Source of the DNA: Syntrophomonadaceae bacterium
Lineage (GTDB): Bacteria > Bacillota > Syntrophomonadia > Syntrophomonadales > Syntrophomonadaceae
Length of the DNA: 17,480 bases
Assembly (NCBI GenBank): GCA_030526885.1
Contig: JAUNBV010000014.1
Span: 1 to 17,480 of the forward strand
Reading direction: 5' to 3'
Under the pieces are notes generated by a model. The model did not search any database. It saw only the letters and a list, made by a program, of their open reading frames with translations, and was not told the DNA's origin. Below are positions 7,666 to 15,384 of the stretch, one piece after another. The translations under genes were made by a program, and so were the position numbers. Positions within the stretch are counted from its first letter, which is position 1. Each line of letters begins with the position of its first letter.

Positions 7666-8409
7666 TCAGGAATGGCGCTTCTGCCGCATTACCGACAGCA
7701 TGAAGCGGGGCAGGGCCAACTGCCGCCGCCAGCGTTGGGGTTCGTCCAGCAGGCGGTAGAGCCATTCTATATTGCATTTTATCATCCAATCGGGGGCGCG
7801 TTTTTTTTCCCCGGCGATAACGTCGAACGAACCGCCCACGCCGATGCAAACGGGGATATTCAGCGCGTGGCGGTGTTGAGCGATGAAGAATTCCTGTTTG
7901 GGCGCACCCAGCGCGGCCAGCAGGATGTCCGGCTTCAGGGCGGCGATTTGGCCGAGCAGGTCCGGCAGCTCCGCTGCGGTGAAGTATCCGTCATGAGCGC
8001 CGGCGCTTTGCAGGCCCGGATATTGCCGGCATAGCTCTGCCGCCGCGCGCTCCGCAATGCCGGGGGCCGCGCCCAAGAAATATATGCGCCAGCCGGCGGT
8101 TGCGGCTTCCTCACATATCAGGTGCACCAGGTCGATGCCGGTCACACGCTCGCGGAATTCATATCCCAGCCTACGCCCGCCCCATACTACGCCGATCCCG
8201 TCCGGCGTCACCAGGTCGGCGCGGTTGATAATAGCGCGCAGGGCTTCGTCTTCCTGCGCCTGATATACTATTTCGGCGTTCAGGGTGATGATATGATGAG
8301 AGCCGCCTTCGCGAACGAAGGCGGCAATGCGCTCCATGCTCTGCCGCTGATCCACCATGTCCACCAGCGAGCCCAATATATTGGCCCGTTCCCGTTGTAC
8401 CCCCGTCAT
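7666..8409 (-). CDS. WecG/TagA/CpsF family glycosyltransferase
   Basis: Enzymes of this GT26 family transfer N-acetylmannosamine or a related sugar onto a lipid-linked acceptor, as TagA does in the first committed step of wall teichoic acid linkage synthesis. The 247-residue length is typical. Conserved segments are TLNAEI at 42-47, ADLVTPDGIGVVW near 64-76, RVTGIDL at 88-94, GAPKQE at 168-173, GGSFDV at 192-197, RAPDW at 204-208, and the C-terminal membrane-contacting part EWLYRLLDEPQRWRR near 215-229. The ATG follows GGGAG at six bases. It is downstream of mbl on the same strand, which fits a wall-polymer role, but the exact sugar and acceptor cannot be told, so I give no symbol. Confidence 0.9.
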   Translation of the reverse strand: MTGVQRERANILGSLVDMVDQRQSMERIAAFVREGGSHHIITLNAEIVYQAQEDEALRAIINRADLVTPDGIGVVWGGRRLGYEFRERVTGIDLVHLICEEAATAGWRIYFLGAAPGIAERAAAELCRQYPGLQSAGAHDGYFTAAELPDLLGQIAALKPDILLAALGAPKQEFFIAQHRHALNIPVCIGVGGSFDVIAGEKKRAPDWMIKCNIEWLYRLLDEPQRWRRQLALPRFMLSVMRQKRHS

Positions 8410-8471
8410 GTTTCGCTCCCTATCTGCTGCTTAAAGTCGTCGCCCGTGCCCCGCAGGGTAATGCGTTATGT

Positions 8472-8498
8472 GTGGCCAAAGGAGATGCCCTTTGCCAC
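8472..8498. other. Ten-pair hairpin between mbl and the glycosyltransferase gene
   Basis: GTGGC-C-AAAGG pairs with CCTTTGCCAC, with one bulged C and a six-base loop. An alternative shorter hairpin (TTTGCC/GGCAAA, 8491-8509) abuts the mbl stop codon and would compete with it. Neither is followed by a T-run on either strand, so this is more likely an mRNA-stabilising or attenuating structure than a terminator. Confidence 0.45.
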
Positions 8499-8509
8499 CG
8501 GCGGGCAAA

Positions 8510-9541
8510 TCACTTCCATCCGCCGCGGCTTACGCCGCGCTTGTCGGTGCGGCTCAAAAGGTCCATCTCTTTCAGGGCGCGCCCGGTACCCCGCGCAACG
8601 CAGGAAATGGCTTCATCCGCAATGTGTACCGGCAGGTTTACGTTTTCCGACAGCAGGCGGTCCAGCCCGTTTAACAGGGCTCCGCCGCCGGTCATCACGA
8701 TGCCGTTGTTGACAATGTCGGCGGCCAACTCGGGCGGAGTGGCCTCCAATACCTGATGCACCGCGCTCACTATTGAGTTGGCGGGTTCCATCATCGCCCG
8801 CTGGGTCTGCTCGGCGGTCACGGTAACCGTTTTGGGCAACCCGCTGCTCAGGTCGCGCCCCCTGATCTCCATGCTCTTGCCGCGATTCTTTTCCGTTATA
8901 TAAACGGTGCCGATGAGCCGTTTCATTTCCTCCGCCGTCTGGTCGCCGATCATGAGCTGATGCTCGCGGCGCACGAAGCGGATTAGGGCTTCGTCAAATT
9001 TATCCCCGCCCACCCGCAGGGAACGGTCACACACGATGCCGCCCAGCGACAACACCGCGATATCTGAGGTGCCGCCGCCTATGTCCACCACCATGTTGCC
9101 AAAGGGCACGGCGATATTTATGCCGGCGCCCAATGCGGCGGCTACCGGTTCTTCTATAATAAACGCCTGCTTGGCGCCGGCCGCCAGCGTGGCCTGCCGT
9201 ACCGCGCGTTCCTCTACATCGGTGGCGCCGGTGGGAATACAGACGATGACGCGCGGTTTAAAAAACCGCCGTCCCATGGATTTGCGTAAAAAGTAGGAGA
9301 GCATTTTTTCGGTGGTGTCATAATCGGCAACAACGCCTTCCCGCAAAGGACGGATGGCGCTGATATAATGCGGGGTGCGCCCCAGCATTTTGCGGGCCTC
9401 CTCGCCTACGGCCAGCGTGACGCCGGTGCGGTTGTTGATGGCTACCACCGACGGCTCGTGCAGTACGATGCCCCGCTTCTTTTCATATACCAATACACTG
9501 GCAGTGCCCAAATCTATTCCGATATCGTCTACGAACCACAT
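8510..9541 (-). CDS. mbl: Rod shape-determining protein, MreB/Mbl family
   Basis: An actin-like ATPase that polymerises under the membrane and guides cell wall synthesis. The 343-residue product has phosphate-1 IGIDLGT at 7-13, phosphate-2 DIGGGTSD at 153-160, and the adenosine motif MTGGGALLNG at 283-292. The N terminus begins MWFVDDIG, close to the usual MF..DIG start of MreB/Mbl. The name mbl is chosen because the gene lies directly downstream of spoIIID, as mbl does in Bacillus. MreB and Mbl cannot be told apart firmly by sequence alone. The ATG at 9541 is preceded by GGGGG about ten bases upstream. A TACAAT hexamer in the 113-base gap to spoIIID may be a -10 element, but no good -35 accompanies it. 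Confidence 0.93.
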   Translation of the reverse strand: MWFVDDIGIDLGTASVLVYEKKRGIVLHEPSVVAINNRTGVTLAVGEEARKMLGRTPHYISAIRPLREGVVADYDTTEKMLSYFLRKSMGRRFFKPRVIVCIPTGATDVEERAVRQATLAAGAKQAFIIEEPVAAALGAGINIAVPFGNMVVDIGGGTSDIAVLSLGGIVCDRSLRVGGDKFDEALIRFVRREHQLMIGDQTAEEMKRLIGTVYITEKNRGKSMEIRGRDLSSGLPKTVTVTAEQTQRAMMEPANSIVSAVHQVLEATPPELAADIVNNGIVMTGGGALLNGLDRLLSENVNLPVHIADEAISCVARGTGRALKEMDLLSRTDKRGVSRGGWK

Positions 9542-9654
9542 TAGGGTTTTCCCCCGATCCTGACGTAATGATTGAGGTTTTTTATTTTTATATTGTAACG
9601 TGAATCGGGGCGAAATACCACCTTATTAAATTTTAAATGCGCTTGGTGTTACGC

Positions 9655-9930
9655 TTACGGACCCGACCCGCTATCCAATACGCGAATGGTTTCGTATTTC
9701 TTTCGCGTGGCCTCGCCGCCGCGCAGGTGCCGCTCCGCCTTATTATGCTCCAGCACCTCCCGCACCCGGCGCGCCAGCTCCTGGTCGATGCGCGGCAACC
9801 GCTCCTGCAAGTCCTTGTGTACCGTGGATTTAGAGATGCCAAAAACCTCAGCGGTTTGCCGCACGGTGTCCTCGGTAACTAGTACATGCCTCGCCAACAG
9901 CACTGCTCGCTTACGAATGTGATTCTGCAT
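9655..9930 (-). CDS. spoIIID: Sporulation transcriptional regulator SpoIIID
   Basis: SpoIIID is a small DNA-binding protein that activates and represses mother-cell genes between the sigma-E and sigma-K stages of sporulation. The 91-residue protein has a helix-turn-helix at about 21-43 (DTVRQTAEVFGISKSTVHKD) and the family's second basic DNA-contact segment RHLRGGEATRKKY at 67-79. AGGAGG stands six bases before the ATG. In other spore formers it is read by sigma-E RNA polymerase. I see only a weak possible sigma-E promoter upstream (an ATATG-type -35 and a poor -10), so I do not annotate one. Its presence is the strongest evidence that this organism forms endospores. Confidence 0.96.
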   Translation of the reverse strand: MQNHIRKRAVLLARHVLVTEDTVRQTAEVFGISKSTVHKDLQERLPRIDQELARRVREVLEHNKAERHLRGGEATRKKYETIRVLDSGSGP

Positions 9931-10129
9931 AGCCGTCCTCCTGAGTAAAAGGATTGTTACAGCTTATTCGCCAGCGGGGCGGGGCATGACATATTAATTT
10001 GGGGGGGCGATGAGCAAGACGGTTTAAAAAAGGTATATCGCCAAAATAATCAATGGGGGTTTATGGCGGGCGGTTTCATGCCGTTTTATGAGCGGTTATG
10101 ATGATAAAACGTTTGGGGGCGAAAGGATG
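9931..10129. other. Intergenic region between yitT-like gene and spoIIID
   Basis: This 199-base gap must hold the spoIIID promoter and the end of the preceding transcript. It contains an inverted repeat CGTTTTAT/ATAAAACG (10082-10089 and 10104-10111, 14-base loop) shortly after the yitT-like stop, but no following T-run. It also has several runs of C on the leftward strand. I see no open frame worth calling. Confidence 0.4.
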
Positions 10130-11035
10130 TCAAAAATCGGCATCCCCGGCTTTGAACCCCCGCCCGATGACTTCCGTGCTGTCGTGTACGATGACAAAAG
10201 CATGCTGGTCAAAAGTAAACACTATTTCTTTCAGGTGGGGGAGCTGATTGCGGGCCACGGTGACCATGATGACTTTGTAATCCTGGCCGGACCAGCCGCC
10301 ATGGCCGTCGATAATGGTGCAGCCGCGATGGAGGTTTTCCATGATGTGGGTTCTGATCTCCTCATTCTGGGAGGAGATGATAAAGGCGGTTTTGGTTACC
10401 GACAGGCCGCTTTCCACCGCATCGATGGTACGGGAGGATATAAAGAAGCCGATGGCGGAGAACAGCACCATTTCAATGTTGGAAAAGAATAAAAAGGCGG
10501 CCAGAACTATGATATTGCCGGCCATCATGGTGCTGCCGATGTTTACGCCACGGTAGCGTTTCATCATCACCGCAATGATGTCCAGTCCCCCGCCGGAACC
10601 GTGACAGCGCAGGTTGATGCCGCTGCCAAGCCCGGTGATAACGCCGCCCAGAACGGTGGAGAGCAACAGGTCGTCCACCCCAAAGTTTACGCCCAGCCAG
10701 GCAAACAGCGTGAGAAAGCCGCTCAGGCTCAAAGTGCCCACCAGGCTGTACAGGGCGAAGCGGTAGCTGATGCTGCGAAAACCGGCGATGAAGATAGGGA
10801 TGTTCATCAGCAGATACAGCAGGCCTATGTCCCAGGCGGTCAGGCGAGCCACGATGATGGCGACGCCGCTGACGCCACCGGTGAGCAGCCCGGCGGGGAT
10901 GATGACCCCCTGCATGCCCACCGCCACTATGGCGGAGCCCAGCAGGATGCCCAGCAGGTCGCGCAGGGAGATGCGCTCGGTAAAGGCCACCAAATCGTCG
11001 CGCATATGGTGAAGTGATTCCTGAAAATTAGGCAT
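10130..11035 (-). CDS. YitT family membrane protein with DUF2179 domain
   Basis: YitT-family proteins are polytopic membrane proteins of poorly known function. The 301-residue product has a short N-terminal cytoplasmic part, about five or six hydrophobic segments (roughly 27-46, 48-64, 70-86, 93-114, 122-141 and 172-200), and a soluble C-terminal DUF2179-type domain (about 215-295) containing GCTIIDGHGGWSG. A glycine-rich GSGGGLDI at 147-154 is typical. AGGAGG stands five bases before the ATG. It starts 51 bases after the livG stop with no terminator between, so it may be cotranscribed with the liv genes, occupying the slot where livF is usual. A link to amino acid transport is only positional. 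Confidence 0.88.
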   Translation of the reverse strand: MPNFQESLHHMRDDLVAFTERISLRDLLGILLGSAIVAVGMQGVIIPAGLLTGGVSGVAIIVARLTAWDIGLLYLLMNIPIFIAGFRSISYRFALYSLVGTLSLSGFLTLFAWLGVNFGVDDLLLSTVLGGVITGLGSGINLRCHGSGGGLDIIAVMMKRYRGVNIGSTMMAGNIIVLAAFLFFSNIEMVLFSAIGFFISSRTIDAVESGLSVTKTAFIISSQNEEIRTHIMENLHRGCTIIDGHGGWSGQDYKVIMVTVARNQLPHLKEIVFTFDQHAFVIVHDSTEVIGRGFKAGDADF

Positions 11036-11086
11036 ACCCGCCTCCTAATCGGCCTGGCCCGGCGCTTTATTTACCGTTGATTATGG

Positions 11087-11848
11087 CTATGCACCCAGAT
11101 AGGAGTGAATAACCTGTTCATTGCGCTTGATATCCTCCGGGGTCCCTTCGGCAATCTTGCTCCCGTAATCCAGCACCGCGATGTGTTCACAGATATTCAT
11201 TACCAGGTTCATGTCGTGCTCCACCAGCAAGATGGTGATGTCGCGCTGCTCGCGGATAAGGCGGATGGTTGCCATCAGTTCTTCCTTTTCCTGCGGGTTC
11301 ATGCCGGCGGCGGGTTCATCCAGCAACAGCAATTGCGGGTCCAGCGCCAGCGCGCGGGCTATCTCCAGCCGCCGCTGCTCACCATAAGCCAGATTTACGG
11401 CATAATCCCAGCGCCGCTCATACAAGCCCATAAAATCCAGCAGCTCTTTAGTGCGCTCCATGGTCTCTTTTTCCTGCCGCCGCGCTCCGGGCAGGGTGAG
11501 CACATCGCCTATAAACCCGCCTCTTTCCCGACCATAACCGCCCACCCGCACATTATCCAGCACAGAGAGCTTTTGGAACAGACGGATGTTTTGATAGGTG
11601 CGGGCGATACCCATCCGCGCTACTTGCCAGGCTTTCAGCCCTTGAATCTCCTGGCCCAGATAAATGAGCCGACCCGAGGTGGGGGTATAAATGCCGCTGA
11701 TAATGTTGAACAGGGTGGTCTTGCCGGCGCCGTTGGGACCGATTATGCCAAAGATAGCGCCTTCCTCAACGCTGAGGCTGACCATATCCAGCGCCCGCAG
11801 GCCCCCGAATTCCTGACTTATTTTTTGAAGCTGCAACACTATGCTCAT
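11087..11848 (-). CDS. livG: Branched-chain amino acid type ABC transporter ATP-binding protein LivG
   Basis: ATPase subunit that powers import through LivHM. The 253-residue product has Walker A GPNGAGKT at 37-44, the Q-loop Q86 in the LivG-typical RTYQNIRLF, signature LAYGEQRRLEIARAL at 153-167, Walker B LLLLDE at 173-178 and the switch histidine in VEHD near 210. The long insert between Q-loop and signature (about 100-130) and the EQRRLEIA signature are LivG rather than LivF traits. I chose the ATG at 11848 because GGGGGA lies four bases upstream; an in-frame ATG at 11860 has no ribosome binding site. It is 122 bases from livM, a wide gap for an operon. Confidence 0.93.
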   Translation of the reverse strand: MSIVLQLQKISQEFGGLRALDMVSLSVEEGAIFGIIGPNGAGKTTLFNIISGIYTPTSGRLIYLGQEIQGLKAWQVARMGIARTYQNIRLFQKLSVLDNVRVGGYGRERGGFIGDVLTLPGARRQEKETMERTKELLDFMGLYERRWDYAVNLAYGEQRRLEIARALALDPQLLLLDEPAAGMNPQEKEELMATIRLIREQRDITILLVEHDMNLVMNICEHIAVLDYGSKIAEGTPEDIKRNEQVIHSYLGA

Positions 11849-11915
11849 ATTATCCCCCATTGTGACATGGAATAACTATATTGCTCCTTGCCCCTTAACG
11901 CCTCCAAAGGCCATT

Positions 11916-11963
11916 GCCGGTTGTCGGACGACGGCCCCGATATAGCGTTGGCGTAAAACCGGC
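11916..11963. other. Inverted repeat in the livM-livG gap
   Basis: GCCGGTT (11916-11922) and AACCGGC (11957-11963) are exact complements 34 bases apart, with GTCGGACGAC able to fold inside. There is no T-run, so it may be a processing or stability element lowering or separating livG expression. Confidence 0.35.
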
Positions 11964-11970
11964 TTAAAAA

Positions 11971-12855
11971 CTACCCTCGTTCCGACTGGTGACGCTTAAA
12001 AAGCCGCTGCCTGATATCATACCAGCGCACGTCTCCCAGCAGACCGTTGGGGCGGAAGATCATCAGGATCACCAGCAGCGCGCCGTAAAACAGCAGGCGG
12101 TACTCGGCGACTACGCGCAGCAACTCCGGAGCCAGGGTAAGCACCGTGGTGCCCAAAATAGCGCCGGGGATGCTGCCCATGCCGCCCAGCACCACCATGT
12201 TCAACAATTCGATGGATTTCATAAAGCCGAAATCCTGCGGGCTGATGTAGTACATATAGTGGGCGTAAAGGCCGCCGCCCAAGCCGCCCAAAAAGGCCCC
12301 GATAACAAAGGCCATGACTTTGAGCTTGCTAATATTGATGCCGCTGCTCTCGGCCGCGATCTCGTCTTCGCGTATGGCGAACAGGGCGCGGCCGGTGCGG
12401 GAATTGAGCAAGCGATAATTGAAGTAGATTATGATGATAACCAGCACCCATACCAACGCGAAATTGGTCTCCTGAGGTATGCCGGACAGGCCCACGGCTT
12501 TGCCGCCGGGCTTGAAGTTTAAGAAAAACACGCGCACGATTTCGGCAAAGCCGATGGTGACCATGGCCAGATAGTCGCCCTCCAGCCGCAGCGTGGGGAT
12601 ACCGATGACGAAGCCGAACACTACCGCTACCATGGCCCCGGCCAGCAGCGATACCACAAAGGGGGTGCCGAATTGCACCGACAGGATGGCGGAGGTATAA
12701 GCGCCAAGACTCATAAAGCCGGCGTGCCCCATGGAGAGCTGCCCGGTAACCCCGGTGATTATGTTTAAGCCGAGGACCAGAATGAGGTTGATCCCGATCA
12801 ATATCATGATACGAAGATAGTAGGGATCTATATATTGTGACAGGAAAGCGTCCAT
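11971..12855 (-). CDS. livM: Branched-chain amino acid type ABC transporter permease LivM
   Basis: One of two permease subunits of the importer. The 294-residue, very hydrophobic product has about eight to ten membrane segments, the LivM-typical N-terminal GQLSMGHAGFMSLGAY (38-53), the coupling-loop segment IREDEIAAESSGIN near 161-174, GGMGSIPGA at 224-232 and the terminal IFRPNGLLG at 266-274. AAGGAG precedes the ATG at good distance. It follows livH by 28 bases, a gap largely filled by a small hairpin and the ribosome binding site. Confidence 0.94.
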   Translation of the reverse strand: MDAFLSQYIDPYYLRIMILIGINLILVLGLNIITGVTGQLSMGHAGFMSLGAYTSAILSVQFGTPFVVSLLAGAMVAVVFGFVIGIPTLRLEGDYLAMVTIGFAEIVRVFFLNFKPGGKAVGLSGIPQETNFALVWVLVIIIIYFNYRLLNSRTGRALFAIREDEIAAESSGINISKLKVMAFVIGAFLGGLGGGLYAHYMYYISPQDFGFMKSIELLNMVVLGGMGSIPGAILGTTVLTLAPELLRVVAEYRLLFYGALLVILMIFRPNGLLGDVRWYDIRQRLFKRHQSERG

Positions 12856-12869
12856 TCGCTTCTCCTTTC

Positions 12870-12885
12870 AGTGCCGCCAGGCACT
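12870..12885 (-). other. Six-pair hairpin between livH and livM
   Basis: AGTGCC-TGGC-GGCACT on the leftward strand, starting inside the livH stop codon and ending just before the livM ribosome binding site. With no T-run it is probably an mRNA structure affecting livM translation or mRNA stability. Confidence 0.45.
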
Positions 12886-13762
12886 AGACTTTCTTGGATA
12901 TTTTCTGGCCCAGGATACCCTGGGGCCTGATCAGCAGTACCAGTATCAATACCGCGAAGGCGATGGCATCCTTATACGACGAAGAAATATAAGCCACGCC
13001 CATTATCTCCATTACTCCCAAAGACAGTCCGCCCAGCATGGCGCCGGGGATGGAGCCGATGCCGCCCAACACGGCGGCGCAAAAAGCTTTTAATCCGGCC
13101 ATGGTGCCCATATAAGGCCACAAGGCGTTGTAGTAAACCGCTACCATCACGCCGCCGGCTGCGGCCAGCGCTGAACCTACGGCGAAAGTAAAGGCGATGA
13201 TGCGGTTGACGTTAATGCCCATCAGGGCGGCAGCGTCCAAATCCTGTGAGCAGGCGCGCATCGCCTTGCCGATGCGGGTGCGGCGAATCATGAGCTGCAG
13301 CGCGATCATCAGACAGGCCGACAACAGCAGAATGACAATCTGTAATGAGGAAATGTCTATACTGCCGATGGTATAGGTGGTCTGGTGGATGATGTCTTCG
13401 GGATAGCGGGTGGTGTTGGTGCCGCGGATGAGCACCATCAGGGTGGAGAGAAAAATGGATACGCCGATAGCGGAAATCAGTGCCGACAGGCGCGATGATT
13501 TGCCGCGCAGCGGACGGTAGGCGATGCGTTCGATCACCATGCCCAGTATCATACAGAACACCATGGCGCCCAAAATGGCAACGAAAATATTCACGTCAAA
13601 TGCGGTGACTAAAAGCAGGCCCGCAAAGGCTCCAATCATATATATCTCGCCATGGGCGAAATTGATAAGCTGAATGATGCCGTATACCATGGTGTAACCC
13701 AGAGCAATCAGGGCATAGCTGCTGCCCAGGGTCAATCCGTTTAATAGCTGTTCCAGCAGCAT
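12884..13762 (-). CDS. livH: Branched-chain amino acid type ABC transporter permease LivH
   Basis: Second permease subunit. The 292-residue product begins MLLEQLLNGLTLGSSYALIA, a typical LivH start, and has INFAHGEIYM at 33-42, the coupling-loop MRACSQDLDAAALMGIN near 168-184, GGIGSIPGA at 233-241 and the terminal LLIRPQGILG at 276-285, with about eight membrane segments. The ATG at 13762 is chosen because GGAGG lies seven bases upstream; an in-frame ATG at 13792 has no such site and would add an untypical charged leader. A TTGCGC and TAAAAT pair about 19 bases apart upstream could be a weak internal promoter. Confidence 0.94.
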   Translation of the reverse strand: MLLEQLLNGLTLGSSYALIALGYTMVYGIIQLINFAHGEIYMIGAFAGLLLVTAFDVNIFVAILGAMVFCMILGMVIERIAYRPLRGKSSRLSALISAIGVSIFLSTLMVLIRGTNTTRYPEDIIHQTTYTIGSIDISSLQIVILLLSACLMIALQLMIRRTRIGKAMRACSQDLDAAALMGINVNRIIAFTFAVGSALAAAGGVMVAVYYNALWPYMGTMAGLKAFCAAVLGGIGSIPGAMLGGLSLGVMEIMGVAYISSSYKDAIAFAVLILVLLIRPQGILGQKISKKV

Positions 13763-13873
13763 AATAGGCCTCCGCTTTGCAAACTCAAGCATATTTTAAC
13801 ACAGGAAGCTACCGCCTGCGCAAAAATATACCCGGTTTCACCATATTTTTTCCGTTTCGCGGTCACACCAAGC

Positions 13874-13904
13874 CCCCGGGCGCCCTCATCAGAGAGGCCC
13901 GGGG
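13874..13904 (-). other. GC-rich hairpin between livK and livH
   Basis: CCCCGGGC (13874-13881) pairs exactly with GCCCGGGG (13897-13904), and CTC/GAG can pair inside. It lies about 35 bases after the livK stop. The leftward strand has no T-run after it, so it fits a 3' stabiliser or partial attenuator that keeps livK mRNA more abundant than the permease mRNA. Confidence 0.55.
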
Positions 13905-13939
13905 ACGGCGTTGGCTTAATAGTTTTTAAGAGCTTGCGG

Positions 13940-15166
13940 TTATACTTCCACTTCGATGGCTTCCACCAGTTTGAATTCCCAGCCTTCCAGCGCTTCGGGG
14001 TTCTGCACCGGGGTCTGCAGGAATACGGTGCCCTTCCTGGGCTCACGGGTCTCGGAATCGATGGTGGTGGCGCCGGAGACGCCGGGATAGTTGTCCAGAG
14101 TGGCGATGTAGTCCTTGAATACCTTAGGATCGGCGCTGTTGGCTTCGGTCATGGCATAGGCCAGGATGTTTACCGCGTCATAATACTGCGCGGAGAACAT
14201 GTCGGGGTCTTCGTTCCAGCGGGCGCGATAGGCTTCGATAAACGCAGCCGTTTCGGGACTGGGGGTGTCACTGGAGAAGCCGCAGTAAAACATGACTTTG
14301 TTTTCAACCGCGCTGCCGCCCAGTTTGCCCAAGTCCAGGCCGTAAAGGCCGTCGCCGCCGATCATATTGATATCCATGCCTTTTTTCTGTACTTCGGCCA
14401 TGATCAATGCCGCTTCGGTATAGTAGCCGGTGAATACAATCACATCGGGATCAGCGTTTTTGATGTTGGTCACCTGGGCGGTGTAGTCGATGTCGCCGTC
14501 ATTGACGCTTTCTTCAATTACAATGTTGCCGCCCGCAGCATTGATGGCATCCACGAATACCGGGGTGAGCGCAGTGCTGTAGCCGTTGTTCATCGAGGTG
14601 ATGACCGCGACGTCGGTCCAGCCCTGTTCGTTTATCATCCAATCCACTACGATGGGGCCGGCATAGGCGTCCAGCAAGGTGTTGCGGAAAATATAGTCGC
14701 CCACTTCCACCACGCCGGTGCCGGTGGCTCCGCCGGAGAAGAGGACTATTTCATTGTCCTGCGCGATTTTTGCGGCGGCGATGGTCAAGCCGGTGCAGGG
14801 ATCGCCGACTAATGCGGCCACTTTATCGCGGGTGATATATTTTTGCGTAATGGTGGCAATTTCGCTGGTCTCACCCTTGTTGTCCTCATAAATACCTTCC
14901 AGTTGCATTCCCAATACGCCGCCGGCGGCATTGATCTCTTCAATCGCCATGATCATACCTTTTTCCGCCGGGATGCCGTAATTGGCTACAGCGCCCGTCT
15001 TTGCTCCCAGGTACCCCAGTTTAATCACATCGCCGGACGTGGCGCCCGGTTCATCGGTAACCCCCGGCTGATCGCCGGTAGCTTCGCCGCCGCAGCCAGC
15101 CACTACGCACATCATGAACGCCAGGCATAACAGCAGCACCATTTTCTTCATTACATTCTTTTTCAC
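13940..15166 (-). CDS. livK: Branched-chain amino acid type ABC transporter substrate-binding lipoprotein LivK
   Basis: Periplasmic-binding-fold protein of the type I, Leu/Ile/Val-binding family that delivers ligand to LivHM at the outer face of the membrane. The 408-residue precursor has a basic start, a hydrophobic core and a lipobox VAGC with C25 as the lipidated residue, followed by a Gly/Pro/Thr-rich tether. The family core begins IKLGYLGAKTG, continues with INAAGGVLG, and contains GDPCTGLTIAAA and the hinge segment DPDVIVFTGYY. The GTG start at 15166 follows CAGGAGGGG at ideal spacing. Substrate could be branched-chain amino acids, other amino acids, urea or amides; sequence alone does not decide. 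Confidence 0.93.
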   Translation of the reverse strand: MKKNVMKKMVLLLCLAFMMCVVAGCGGEATGDQPGVTDEPGATSGDVIKLGYLGAKTGAVANYGIPAEKGMIMAIEEINAAGGVLGMQLEGIYEDNKGETSEIATITQKYITRDKVAALVGDPCTGLTIAAAKIAQDNEIVLFSGGATGTGVVEVGDYIFRNTLLDAYAGPIVVDWMINEQGWTDVAVITSMNNGYSTALTPVFVDAINAAGGNIVIEESVNDGDIDYTAQVTNIKNADPDVIVFTGYYTEAALIMAEVQKKGMDINMIGGDGLYGLDLGKLGGSAVENKVMFYCGFSSDTPSPETAAFIEAYRARWNEDPDMFSAQYYDAVNILAYAMTEANSADPKVFKDYIATLDNYPGVSGATTIDSETREPRKGTVFLQTPVQNPEALEGWEFKLVEAIEVEV

Positions 15167-15257
15167 AAATACCCCTCCTGAAAATTATTTTGCTATTCTG
15201 GTTATATATACAGCATCACCCTGCGTTTTTCCTGCCTGAAGCCATAGGTTTTTATTT

Positions 15258-15336
15258 TTGTACCCCTCGCGGTTCATGGCCTGCGGTACAAGTGCGCCGG
15301 TCATGCTGTCAGCATACATAATTATTCCTGACAGCA
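15258..15336. promoter_or_regulatory. Two inverted repeats in the divergent livK-pilN intergenic region
   Basis: TTGTACC (15258-15264) and GGTACAA (15285-15291) are exact complements. Further right TGCTGTCAG (15304-15312) and CTGACAGCA (15328-15336) are exact complements around an AT-rich 15-base loop. The left arm also belongs to a smaller dyad ATGCT-GTC-AGCAT (15303-15315). They lie in the 218-base gap between divergent genes, which must hold both promoters, so they may be operators. I found no convincing -35/-10 pair for either gene. Confidence 0.4.
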
Positions 15337-15384
15337 ACTTCTTTGACGCCTTCATAAGCGCTACAATAACAATGGAGGGATATC

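Noticed and set aside
7617..11937. Shared 12-base word GACGACGGCCCC in two intergenic regions (near 7622 and 11928), with GTTGGCG nearby
   Set aside because: Matches of this length are expected by chance in a GC-rich window of this size, and the order of the flanking words differs, so I do not call a repeat family.
15343..15367. TTGACG and TACAAT as a promoter for pilN
   Set aside because: The spacer is only 13 bases and the start point would fall inside the ribosome binding site.
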